A DNA stretch of 64,000 bases. It comes from Alteromonas australica (GTDB taxonomy: Bacteria; Pseudomonadota; Gammaproteobacteria; Enterobacterales; Alteromonadaceae). Below, in pieces: positions 17,705 through 25,886 of the stretch. Under the pieces are notes generated by a model. The model searched no databases, was not told the DNA's origin, and was given only the letters and a program-made list of their open reading frames with translations. Location: the NCBI RefSeq assembly GCF_000730385.1, contig NZ_CP008849.1, forward strand, positions 1,178,001-1,242,000, read 5' to 3'. The translations under genes and the position numbers were made by a program. Every line of letters begins with the position of its first letter. Position 1 is the stretch's first letter.

Positions 17705-19927
17705 ATGTCGTTTGATGTTGACGAGGATATATTACAGGACTTTCTGGTTGAGGCCGGGGAGATACTTGAACAATTACAAGAACAGCTCGTTGATCTTGAA
17801 AACAATCCAGAGGATGCAGATTTATTAAATGCAATCTTTCGGGGTTACCATACTGTCAAAGGTGGAGCAGGATTTTTATCACTCACTGAGTTGGTTGAAA
17901 TTTGCCACGGCGCAGAAAATGTTTTTGACGTCATGCGCAACGGTCAAAGAACCTTAACACCAGAGCTTATGGACATCATATTACAAGCCACCGATGTGGT
18001 TGTAGAGATGTTCGAAAATGTAAAATCGCGCGAGCCTCTTGTACCCGCAGACGCGAAGTTAGTCGATACACTGCATAAGTTAAGTCATCCTGAAACGCCA
18101 GGGGAGAATATCTTCGGTGACGATGACGCGTCTGCCCCGCCAGCGCCGAGTAGTGAGGCACCAGAAGAAGAGTTTGCCATTGAAGAGCCAGCGGCTCAGG
18201 AAGCTGCATCTGACGGTGGTATTGACGATATAAGCGAAGACGAATTTGAAGCACTTCTTGATGAGCTTCACGGCTCTAGTGCACCTGGCGCAGCGTCCAA
18301 AGCGGCACCAGCGCCTGCAGCGCCAACGCCAACGCCTCCAGCCGGGGGTGACGATATTACAGACGATGAATTTGAAGCACTGCTCGATGAGCTTCATGGA
18401 AAAGGTCAATTCAGTAATGAAGAGGCCGCCGAGCCGGCAAAACCCGCAGCGCAACAACCTACTGCACCAGCAGGTTCAGACGACGAAATATCTGATGATG
18501 AGTTTGAAGCACTGCTAGATCAACTTCATGGCTCAGGACAAGGGCCATCGAAGAAAGAGGAAGCTCCCTCTAAACCGGCCCCAGCGCCTGTGGACGAGAA
18601 GGCGACTCAAGCGGTACAAAAGGCGAAGCAACAGCAAGCGGCTGCATCTGCACCGAAGGCCGCGCCAGCGCCCAAAGCGCCGGCAGCTAAGGCTCCAGCA
18701 GCGAAAGAAGCCGCTAAGAAAGACGATAAAAAAGCCGCGCAAGCTCCGCCGCAAGCAGAGACAACGGTTCGGGTTGACACCAAACGCCTTGATCAAATCA
18801 TGAATATGGTGGGTGAACTGGTATTGGTACGTAACCGATTGCTAAGTCTTGGTATTAATACCAATGACGAAAGCATGACAAAGGCCATCGCCAATCTCGA
18901 CGTGGTTACCGGTGACTTGCAAGGTGCGGTGATGAAAACGCGCATGCAGCCCATCAAGAAAGTGTTTGGGCGTTTCCCTCGCGTTGTACGAGATTTGGCG
19001 CGAAGCCTGAAAAAAGAAATTACGCTGCAACTAGAAGGTGAAGAGACCGATTTAGATAAGAACTTAGTAGAAGCATTGGCTGATCCATTGGTTCACTTAG
19101 TTCGAAACTCGGTAGACCATGGTGTCGAAATGCCAGATGACCGTGCTGCGGCTGGTAAGCCTCGCATGGGAACAGTCAAATTGTCGGCCTCTCAAGAAGG
19201 GGACCATATCCTACTGACTATCGAAGATGATGGTAAGGGGATGGATCCTGACAAGCTAAAAGACATTGCGATAAGTCGTGGTGTACTCGACGCCGATGCC
19301 GCAGCGAGAATGTCTGACGTTGAAGCGTTTAACTTAATATTTGCGCCAGGCTTCTCCACGAAAACAGAAATCAGTGACATTTCTGGGCGTGGTGTAGGCA
19401 TGGACGTAGTGAAAACCAAGATTAATCAACTGAATGGTACGGTTAACATCGACTCACAGTTGGGCAAAGGTACGCGCCTTGATATCAAGGTTCCGTTAAC
19501 CTTAGCTATCCTGCCCACACTGATGATTGTCGTTGGCAAGCAAACTTTTGCTTTACCCTTAGGCGCGGTTAACGAAATCATTAATATGGACATCAAAAAG
19601 ACCAATACCGTTGATGGCCAGTTAACAATGATTGTGCGCTCTAAAGCGATACCGTTGTTCTTCTTGGGTGAATGGTTAATTCGTGGCCCTAAAAATATTC
19701 ATAAAGAAAAAGGTCACGTTGTCGTCGTTCAAATAGGCACGCAGCAAGTTGGTTTTGTAGTAGATGCATTGATTGGACAGGAAGAAGTCGTCATTAAACC
19801 GCTAGATGCCTTGTTACAGGGAACGCCTGGCATGGCTGGCGCTACAATCACTTCTGATGGCGGTATCGCCCTCATCCTAGACATTCCAAGTTTACTTAAA
19901 CGGTACGCGCGTAAACCTTTAAAGTAG
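17705..19927 (+). CDS. cheA: Chemotaxis histidine kinase CheA
   Basis: CheA is the soluble kinase of chemoreceptor arrays. The 740-residue product has an Hpt (P1) domain with the phospho-accepting His49 in GYHTVKGGAGFL, a long Ala/Pro/Lys-rich linker (about 130-355) instead of an obvious classical P2 domain, a dimerisation helix pair (from about 358), the ATPase domain (HLVRNSVDHGVE, GMDVVKTKI) and a C-terminal CheW-like regulatory domain. Three near-identical 17-residue motifs lie in the linker at 174-190, 216-232 and 260-276. The neighbouring parC and parP genes suggest the linker could anchor arrays at the pole. GGGGAGCG precedes the ATG. Confidence 0.96.
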   Translation: MSFDVDEDILQDFLVEAGEILEQLQEQLVDLENNPEDADLLNAIFRGYHTVKGGAGFLSLTELVEICHGAENVFDVMRNGQRTLTPELMDIILQATDVVVEMFENVKSREPLVPADAKLVDTLHKLSHPETPGENIFGDDDASAPPAPSSEAPEEEFAIEEPAAQEAASDGGIDDISEDEFEALLDELHGSSAPGAASKAAPAPAAPTPTPPAGGDDITDDEFEALLDELHGKGQFSNEEAAEPAKPAAQQPTAPAGSDDEISDDEFEALLDQLHGSGQGPSKKEEAPSKPAPAPVDEKATQAVQKAKQQQAAASAPKAAPAPKAPAAKAPAAKEAAKKDDKKAAQAPPQAETTVRVDTKRLDQIMNMVGELVLVRNRLLSLGINTNDESMTKAIANLDVVTGDLQGAVMKTRMQPIKKVFGRFPRVVRDLARSLKKEITLQLEGEETDLDKNLVEALADPLVHLVRNSVDHGVEMPDDRAAAGKPRMGTVKLSASQEGDHILLTIEDDGKGMDPDKLKDIAISRGVLDADAAARMSDVEAFNLIFAPGFSTKTEISDISGRGVGMDVVKTKINQLNGTVNIDSQLGKGTRLDIKVPLTLAILPTLMIVVGKQTFALPLGAVNEIINMDIKKTNTVDGQLTMIVRSKAIPLFFLGEWLIRGPKNIHKEKGHVVVVQIGTQQVGFVVDALIGQEEVVIKPLDALLQGTPGMAGATITSDGGIALILDIPSLLKRYARKPLK
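18224..18532 (+). repeat. Three DDxSDDEFEALLDELHG motifs in the CheA linker
   Basis: In-frame copies lie at 18224-18274 (DDISEDEFEALLDELHG), 18350-18400 (DDITDDEFEALLDELHG) and 18482-18532 (DEISDDEFEALLDQLHG), with 42-44 residues between starts. The spacers differ and are Ala/Pro-rich, while the motifs are almost unchanged, so the motifs appear to be under selection. They resemble the FliM N-terminus (LSQDEIDALLHG) and the CheZ C-terminus. See findings. Confidence 0.9.
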
Positions 19928-19957
19928 AACGACGAAACAAATAGGAAATATACATCC

Positions 19958-21088
19958 ATGGTCTTTAAAGTCCTGGTGGTGGACGATTCGTCTTTTTATC
20001 GTCGTCGGGTTCGCGAGATACTTGACGATGATAGAGAGCTAGAAGTTGTTGGCGAAGCCAAGAATGGTCGAGAAGCCCTAGAGAAAATTGACGCGTTAGC
20101 GCCAGATGTTGTGACAATGGACGTAGAAATGCCCGTGATGGACGGGATTTCTGCCGTTAAAGCAATTATGGCCAAGCGACCACTGCCTATTTTAATGTTT
20201 TCATCTCTTACACATCATGGCGCGCAGGCGACCTTAGACGCACTTGAAGCAGGTGCTTTAGACTTTCTTCCTAAAAAGTTTGAAGATATCGCTAAGGATA
20301 GAAAAGACGCAGCTCGCATGTTATGTACTAAGGTGCGGTTAATTGCACGGCGAAGTGGGGGCTTAAGTCGGCCTTTACTCAAGCGGATAGAAACTCGCAA
20401 GCTGCCCGCCAATGCACCTAGGCAACCCTTTTTAAAGTCGTCCAGTTTATTGTCGGGTAGAAAAGAGGCTGTCACTCAGCCCACAGTATCGTCGGTAAAG
20501 GCGTCAGGTAAAAAGTACCAGTGTCTTGCTATAGGTGCCTCTACAGGCGGACCCGTAGCGCTTCAGAAAGTACTCACGCCACTGCCCGCAGATTTTCCGT
20601 ACCCGATATTATTGGTTCAGCATATGCCTGGCACGTTTACTCACGCATTTGCGCAGCGGCTTAATACTCACTGCCATATTGGGGTGAAAGAGGCTGAGCA
20701 TGGCGATGTGCTAAAACCTGGTGTTGCTTATTTGGCGCCAGGGGGCAAGCAGATGCTTATTGAAGGGCAAGGTGTTAAAAAGACGATTGCCATTACAGAT
20801 GCGAATCCCTCTGACAAAATTAGCTACAAACCCAGCGTTGATTTAACGTTTGGAACGCTAGCAAAAGCCTATGGCGGAGACGTACTAGGTGTAATCCTGA
20901 CCGGAATGGGGGCTGATGGCCGAGAGGGCTGTCGTGTATTGAAAGACAAAGGGGCGACAATATGGGCACAAGATCAAGCTTCTTGTGTGGTATATGGAAT
21001 GCCGCAAGCCGTTGCAGTGGCGGGTGTCTCGGAAAAAAGTATCAATATTGACGATATGAGTACCTGTATCCAAACTGAAATGAAGTAA
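19958..21088 (+). CDS. cheB: Chemotaxis methylesterase CheB
   Basis: CheB removes methyl groups from chemoreceptors and deamidates Gln residues to drive adaptation. The 376-residue product has an N-terminal receiver domain with the phospho-acceptor Asp in [13 protein letters not shown] (about residue 55), a linker, and the C-terminal esterase domain. The catalytic Ser is in [11 protein letters not shown], the His in VQHMPGTFT and the Asp in GMGADGREG. It follows cheA with a 30-base gap. The partner methyltransferase CheR is not in the window. Confidence 0.95.
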   Translation: MVFKVLVVDDSSFYRRRVREILDDDRELEVVGEAKNGREALEKIDALAPDVVTMDVEMPVMDGISAVKAIMAKRPLPILMFSSLTHHGAQATLDALEAGALDFLPKKFEDIAKDRKDAARMLCTKVRLIARRSGGLSRPLLKRIETRKLPANAPRQPFLKSSSLLSGRKEAVTQPTVSSVKASGKKYQCLAIGASTGGPVALQKVLTPLPADFPYPILLVQHMPGTFTHAFAQRLNTHCHIGVKEAEHGDVLKPGVAYLAPGGKQMLIEGQGVKKTIAITDANPSDKISYKPSVDLTFGTLAKAYGGDVLGVILTGMGADGREGCRVLKDKGATIWAQDQASCVVYGMPQAVAVAGVSEKSINIDDMSTCIQTEMK

Positions 21089-21123
21089 GTCGCGCGTTTA
21101 TTAATTTTGCTAGGAATATCGTA

Positions 21124-21888
21124 ATGAAGGTGTGGACAGTTGCAAACCAAAAAGGCGGGGTAGGGAAAACCACGACAACCGTTTCACTGGGTGGATTATT
21201 GGCACAGGCGGGGAAGCGTGTGCTTATGGTCGATACTGATCCCCACGCGTCTTTAAGTTATTATTTTGGAATCGATGCAGAAGCGCTAAGTCATTCGGTT
21301 TACGATATTTTTATTCAATCTCCAGACATATCTGCCGATAAAGTGATGGACTGTTTGTGTCCTACCAAGTTGGACAACCTATACGTATTGCCCGCGACAA
21401 TGGCATTAGCTACCCTAGATAGAACCATGGGGAGCGAACAAGGTATGGGTTTAGTGCTGAAAAAGGCACTGGCCAAGGTAGAGCACGAGTTTGATGTAGT
21501 CATTATTGATTGTCCGCCTGTACTTGGGGTATTAATGGTTAACGCACTTGCAGCGTGCCATAAAGTGATTGTGCCAACGCAAACCGAGTACTTAGCATTA
21601 AAAGGTCTCGATCGCATGATTCGAACCATGGAAATTATGGGGCGCTCATTACAAAAGTCGTTTGATACTGTCATTATTCCGACCATGTTTGACAAACGTA
21701 CTAATGCCGCATTGGCGTCTCGTGAACGACTCATGACCGATTACGGCGAGCGGGTTTGGACAGGTGTTGTGCCCGTTGATACTCACTTTAGAGATGCAAG
21801 TCTTGTACAGTTACCTATTTCAGTCGCGTACCCGAAAACACGTGGTGTCACGGCCTATGCAAAATTATTAGAGGTTTTGGAGAAATAA
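21124..21888 (+). CDS. parC: ParA-like ATPase, polar chemotaxis localisation protein ParC
   Basis: This 254-residue MinD/ParA ATPase has the deviant Walker A QKGGVGKTTTTVSL (about residues 9-22), the Walker A' region VDTDPHASLSYYFGI and Walker B (VVIIDCPP). Its position between cheB and a CheW-domain gene is the order known in Vibrio, where ParC recruits chemotaxis arrays to the old pole and passes them to daughter cells. That role is inferred here from family and context. The symbol refers to this chemotaxis ParC, not to topoisomerase IV. The next gene begins six bases after the stop. Confidence 0.85.
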   Translation: MKVWTVANQKGGVGKTTTTVSLGGLLAQAGKRVLMVDTDPHASLSYYFGIDAEALSHSVYDIFIQSPDISADKVMDCLCPTKLDNLYVLPATMALATLDRTMGSEQGMGLVLKKALAKVEHEFDVVIIDCPPVLGVLMVNALAACHKVIVPTQTEYLALKGLDRMIRTMEIMGRSLQKSFDTVIIPTMFDKRTNAALASRERLMTDYGERVWTGVVPVDTHFRDASLVQLPISVAYPKTRGVTAYAKLLEVLEK

Positions 21889-21894
21889 CCTAGC

Positions 21895-22743
21895 ATGAGT
21901 AAGCAGTCTCCCTTCGCGCGAGAAGACGTTATGGAAGCCTATCTAGATAGCCTTCTAAAAGAGCCTGAGGAAGATCCAGGCGATGTGACTGCGCGTACCT
22001 CTAGGTTATTAGAGCAAGCTGCTCAGCAACTCGCAGAGAGCGGGTTAAGTGCAGATGAAACATTCAGTATTGAAGAGACAACGATTAAACCAGAGGTACC
22101 GGTGGAAACCCCGCTTCCTCCTGTTGTCGAAAAAAGGGATATACCCTCTTCAGTGGAAGCCGAGGAAGGTGAAAATAGCGACGCTCAACTGATTGAAGAT
22201 ATCAATGAGCAGGCTTTTTCAGAGGTTTCGGCGGGTCAAGAAGGCGGAAATATACCGCCAGAGCAAAAAATTCCACTAAAGGATACTCTCGATTCTCGCT
22301 TTCAAGCGTTATTCTTTGAGGTAGCGGGTTTGACCCTCGCGGTTCCACTGACTACGCTTGGTGGAATACATCAACTTGATAAAGTGGGGCCTCTTTTTGG
22401 TAAGCCTGATTGGTTTATGGGTGTGATGATCCATCGAGAGGAAAAAATTAATGTGGTTGACAGTGCAAAGTGGGTTATGCCAGAAAAATATGACGAAAAC
22501 CTCGCACAATCTCTAAACTACCGATATCTTATTATGTTAGGAGATAGCTGGTGGGGGATGGCTTGCGAAAAGCTCGTCAATACTGTCACTTTAACGAAAG
22601 CTGACGTCAAATGGCGTGAGTCTGTAGGTAAGCGTCCTTGGTTAGCGGGGATGGTAAAAGAAAAAATGTGCGCGTTAATTGACGTTAGCGAATTAATATC
22701 TATGCTTAACAAAGGCTTAGGCAGTAACGACCAGACGCCATAG
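21895..22743 (+). CDS. parP: CheW-domain array-anchoring protein, ParP-like
   Basis: The 282-residue product has a disordered acidic and Pro/Glu-rich N-terminal half (1-135) and a CheW-like beta domain at about 137-275 (FQALFFEVAGLTLAVPLTTL). In Vibrio the protein at this locus, ParP, binds CheA through this domain and ParC through the N-terminal part, tethering arrays to the pole. The assignment rests on the domain layout plus position between parC and cheW. It could be called simply a CheW-domain protein. Confidence 0.82.
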   Translation: MSKQSPFAREDVMEAYLDSLLKEPEEDPGDVTARTSRLLEQAAQQLAESGLSADETFSIEETTIKPEVPVETPLPPVVEKRDIPSSVEAEEGENSDAQLIEDINEQAFSEVSAGQEGGNIPPEQKIPLKDTLDSRFQALFFEVAGLTLAVPLTTLGGIHQLDKVGPLFGKPDWFMGVMIHREEKINVVDSAKWVMPEKYDENLAQSLNYRYLIMLGDSWWGMACEKLVNTVTLTKADVKWRESVGKRPWLAGMVKEKMCALIDVSELISMLNKGLGSNDQTP

Positions 22744-22759
22744 TATTGGGAGCCGGTTC

Positions 22760-23251
22760 ATGAGCGATGAAAGAACAAACAGTAATGCCACCGACAGCAA
22801 CGATGAAATCCTTCAATGGGTTACTTATCGCCTAGGTGAAGAAACTTACGGTATTAACGTAATGCAAGTTCAAGAAGTATTACGTTATACCGAAATAGCG
22901 CCAGTGCCCGGCGCGCCTGATTATGTATTAGGGATCATAAACCTACGCGGAAACGTGGTTACGGTTATTGATACCCGAGCGCGTTTTGGGTTACCCCCTA
23001 CGGAAATTACCGACAATACGCGGATCGTTATCATCGAGTCAGATGAGCAAGTGGTAGGTATCCTGGTCGATAGCGTGGCAGAAGTGGTTTATTTACGCTC
23101 TTCTGAAATAGATAGTGCGCCGAACGTGGGTACTGAGGAAAGTGCTAAATTTATCCAAGGTGTGAGTAACCGAGATGGTGAACTTCTCATTTTGGTAGAT
23201 TTGAACAAACTCCTTAGTGATGATGAATGGGATGAGCTAAGTAGCTTATAA
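22760..23251 (+). CDS. cheW: Chemotaxis coupling protein CheW
   Basis: CheW couples chemoreceptors to CheA in the array. The 163-residue product is a single CheW domain with the core LGEETYGINVMQVQEVLRY, the NLRGNVVTVIDTR motif and VDSVAEVVYL. GGGAGC lies before the ATG at 22760. It is the last gene before a strong terminator-like hairpin at 23269-23299, so the flhA-to-cheW transcription unit probably ends here. Confidence 0.96.
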   Translation: MSDERTNSNATDSNDEILQWVTYRLGEETYGINVMQVQEVLRYTEIAPVPGAPDYVLGIINLRGNVVTVIDTRARFGLPPTEITDNTRIVIIESDEQVVGILVDSVAEVVYLRSSEIDSAPNVGTEESAKFIQGVSNRDGELLILVDLNKLLSDDEWDELSSL

Positions 23252-23268
23252 GCCTGTCACATTCTGCA

Positions 23269-23299
23269 AAGGCAGGTAACCTAGTTACTTGCCTTTTTT
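23269..23299 (+). terminator. Rho-independent terminator after cheW
   Basis: AAGGCAGGTAAC (23269-23280), a CTA loop, then GTTACTTGCCTT (23284-23295) form a 12-bp stem with one G-U type mismatch, followed by a run of T. It lies 18 bases after the cheW stop and marks the likely end of the chemotaxis transcript. Confidence 0.8.
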
Positions 23300-23336
23300 G
23301 TTTAATGACTTCACCAAGTTAAAAGGCCTAGCGCAA

Positions 23337-23777
23337 ATGGAAATGCAGTTCATCGCACCGACACTTTATGAAAGTATATTGCTGGTGCTCGTTGTTGTGC
23401 TTTCATTATTAATAGTTTGGCTGTTTAAGCAAATAAGATCACTCCAGCAAGGGATCAAAAACCTAGAAGCCAAGTATGATAGCCGTTTAGAAGAAACGGT
23501 CTCTTCGGTTCGCAACTTTGCCCATCAGCAAAATGAAGAGCAAGCTCGCAACCTCGTGGTGACGCGACACATCCAAGCGTTACAAGGTAAGTTTGACGAT
23601 CTTGAAAACCAACTGCGCGAAGTCAAACTACAAGATCCTTCCCTTCGCCTTTATCAACGCGCAGCTGAATTGGTGAAGCAAGGCGCCTCTATTGAAGAAA
23701 TAATGGAGGCATGCGATATACCGCGTGCAGAGGCCGAAATGTTGAGTATGGTACACCGTCAACCCGCTGGCTCTTAA
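23337..23777 (+). CDS. DUF2802 membrane-anchored coiled-coil protein
   Basis: The 146-residue product has one N-terminal membrane helix (about 11-28, LYESILLVLVVVLSLLIVWL), a coiled-coil region to about 100, and a C-terminal helix-turn-helix-like segment (ELVKQGASIEEIMEACDIPR) typical of DUF2802 proteins found after cheW in Vibrio and Pseudomonas. Function is unknown. I took the ATG at 23337; an in-frame TTG at 23289 lies within the terminator region and adds a non-conserved leader. The terminator between cheW and this gene means it depends on read-through or its own promoter. Confidence 0.8.
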   Translation: MEMQFIAPTLYESILLVLVVVLSLLIVWLFKQIRSLQQGIKNLEAKYDSRLEETVSSVRNFAHQQNEEQARNLVVTRHIQALQGKFDDLENQLREVKLQDPSLRLYQRAAELVKQGASIEEIMEACDIPRAEAEMLSMVHRQPAGS

Positions 23778-23785
23778 ATTCATTT

Positions 23786-23817
23786 AGACGTCTAGACGTA
23801 AAGATGTTGACATCTTC
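23786..23817 (+). promoter_or_regulatory. MetJ operator: four tandem met boxes upstream of metA
   Basis: Four contiguous 8-mers AGACGTCT, AGACGTAA, AGATGTTG and ACATCTTC occupy 23786-23817. The first is a perfect met box and the second differs at the last two positions; the others are weaker. Tandem 8-bp boxes are the known binding pattern of the methionine repressor MetJ with S-adenosylmethionine as corepressor. The array ends 48 bases before metA. Confidence 0.85.
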
Positions 23818-23865
23818 CCGTGAATTGCCACAATACAGTCATTGTAAAAATGACTGGAGCTTTTC

Positions 23866-24804
23866 ATGCCAATTCGTATTCCCGATCAACTGCCCGCTCA
23901 GGATGTGTTGCTGGGCGAAAACATTTTCACGATGGAGAGTGACAGGGCTGCAAACCAAGATATTCGCCCCCTTGAGGTAGGTATCTTGAATCTGATGCCG
24001 AATAAAATTGAAACCGAAGTGCAATTACTTCGACTGCTTTCAAATACGCCTTTGCAAATCAACGTTGATTTGATTCGAATTGATAACCAAGCCCCTAAGA
24101 ATACGCCTCAATCGCACATGGATGCGTTCTACCATGACTTTTCACAAGTTGCAGATAAAAAGTATGATGGGCTTATTGTGACAGGCGCACCTCTTGCACT
24201 TTTAAACTACGAAGACGTTAACTATTGGGCGTCTATGACCACCATTTTGGAATGGGCGCAACGTCATGTTAACTCAACCTTGTATCTTTGTTGGGCAGCA
24301 CACGCCGCCATGTATCATTTTCATGGGGTGATGAGGGAGCTTAAAAAAGAAAAGTTCTCTGGGGTATTTGAACATCAAGTGTTAGATCCCAATAATGAAT
24401 TACTCAGAGGTTTCGACCCCACGTTTTTTGCACCGCACTCTCGTTACGGGCATATCGACACGTCAGTTTATAACAGTATTGATGGGTTAAACGTGGTGGC
24501 TTCATCTCAAGAAGTGGGGGCATACGTTGTGGCCTCTGAAGATAAGCGTATGGTATTTGTGACCGGGCATCCCGAGTACGACCCAGATACGTTGAAGGAT
24601 GAGTACCTAAGAGACTTACAATCAGGGCAAACGCCGAAAGTGCCTGCGAACTATTTTCAACACGATAACCCGAATGAGCCGCCAATGGTTCGTTGGCGTT
24701 CTCACGGCAGCCTTTTATTTACAAATTGGTTAAACTATTTTGTTTATCAAACCACACCGTACGATTTAAATCAGCTTGCTGAAAAACCACAGCCAAAGAG
24801 GTAA
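23866..24804 (+). CDS. metA: Homoserine O-succinyltransferase MetA
   Basis: MetA transfers a succinyl (or acetyl) group to homoserine, the first committed step of methionine synthesis. The 312-residue product has the family opening MPIRIPDQLPA, the nucleophile Cys in TLYLCWAAHAAMYHFHG (about residue 142) and the catalytic His/Glu pair in VTGHPEYD (about 233-240). Substrate choice cannot be read with certainty from motifs. It is followed three bases later by the first methionine synthase gene and preceded by MetJ boxes, so the unit is probably repressed when methionine is plentiful. Confidence 0.95.
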   Translation: MPIRIPDQLPAQDVLLGENIFTMESDRAANQDIRPLEVGILNLMPNKIETEVQLLRLLSNTPLQINVDLIRIDNQAPKNTPQSHMDAFYHDFSQVADKKYDGLIVTGAPLALLNYEDVNYWASMTTILEWAQRHVNSTLYLCWAAHAAMYHFHGVMRELKKEKFSGVFEHQVLDPNNELLRGFDPTFFAPHSRYGHIDTSVYNSIDGLNVVASSQEVGAYVVASEDKRMVFVTGHPEYDPDTLKDEYLRDLQSGQTPKVPANYFQHDNPNEPPMVRWRSHGSLLFTNWLNYFVYQTTPYDLNQLAEKPQPKR

Positions 24805-24807
24805 CGC

Positions 24808-25878
24808 GTGAGCTTACAATCTATCTCAAACAAGAAACGAGCTTTGTTAACGCAAGCAGCAGAAAAACGAATCCTTATTCTCGATGGTGCTATGGGTACC
24901 ATGATTCAAGAGCATAAACTTGAAGAAGAAGACTATTGCGGAACACAATTTGCCGACTGGCATTGTGACGTGAAAGGTAACAATGATTTACTCGCAATCA
25001 CTCAGCCCGACATTATTTACAACATACACTGTGCGTATTTTGAGGCGGGTGCCGACATTATTGAAACCAATACCTTTAACGCCACCACTATCGCTATGGC
25101 AGATTACGATATGCAAGCGTATTCACGTGATATTAATATTGCTGCTGCAAAAGTGGCGCGTAAAGCGGCTGACGCGTATACCGAGAAAACACCAGATAAA
25201 CCACGTTTTGTTGCAGGCGTGCTTGGCCCAACTAACCGCACCGCGTCTATTTCGCCAGATGTAAACGACCCAGGCAAACGTAACGTCACGTTTGATGAAT
25301 TAGTGGAGGCCTATAGTGAATCCACAGAGGCCTTAATTGAAGGTGGGGTCGACCTTATCATGCTTGAAACCATCTTTGATACGCTGAATGCGAAGGCAGC
25401 TGCCTATGCAGTAGATAGTGTATTTGAAAAGCTGAATGTCACCTTACCTGTCATGGTGTCAGGCACCATTACAGATGCATCAGGTCGAACTTTGTCGGGT
25501 CAAACTGCAGAAGCCTTTTATTATTCTATGCGACATGTAGCGCCCTTTTCCTTCGGACTAAACTGTGCTTTAGGGCCGGATTTATTGCGCCAATATGTAG
25601 ACGAAATTGCTGGCGTTAGTGAGTGCTTAGTGTCGGCTCACCCGAATGCAGGTCTTCCAAACGAGTTTGGTGAATACGATATGGAAGGGGAAGAAATGGC
25701 CGCGCATATTAAAGAGTGGGCGGAATCTGGCCTAGTGAACATTGTGGGGGGCTGTTGTGGCAGCACACCAAAACATATTGCAGATATCGCCAACGCCGTT
25801 GCAGGTATAAAACCCCGAGCCGTGCCCAATATTGCGCCCAAAATGCGCCTATCAGGCCTTGAGCCATTCGTACACTAG
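24808..25878 (+). CDS. metH: Methionine synthase, homocysteine-binding subunit (MetH N-terminal part)
   Basis: The 356-residue product corresponds to the first module of cobalamin-dependent MetH, the homocysteine-binding barrel. It shows [20 protein letters not shown] at the start and the zinc-binding cysteines in LNCALGP and GGCCGSTP. It ends at LSGLEPFVH, exactly where E. coli MetH passes into the linker before the folate barrel. Start is a GTG at 24808 with AGAGG upstream. The next gene supplies the remaining modules, in a different reading frame with its own ribosome binding site. The two products probably work together as one enzyme. Confidence 0.9.
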   Translation: MSLQSISNKKRALLTQAAEKRILILDGAMGTMIQEHKLEEEDYCGTQFADWHCDVKGNNDLLAITQPDIIYNIHCAYFEAGADIIETNTFNATTIAMADYDMQAYSRDINIAAAKVARKAADAYTEKTPDKPRFVAGVLGPTNRTASISPDVNDPGKRNVTFDELVEAYSESTEALIEGGVDLIMLETIFDTLNAKAAAYAVDSVFEKLNVTLPVMVSGTITDASGRTLSGQTAEAFYYSMRHVAPFSFGLNCALGPDLLRQYVDEIAGVSECLVSAHPNAGLPNEFGEYDMEGEEMAAHIKEWAESGLVNIVGGCCGSTPKHIADIANAVAGIKPRAVPNIAPKMRLSGLEPFVH

Positions 25879-25886
25879 GAGGTAAT

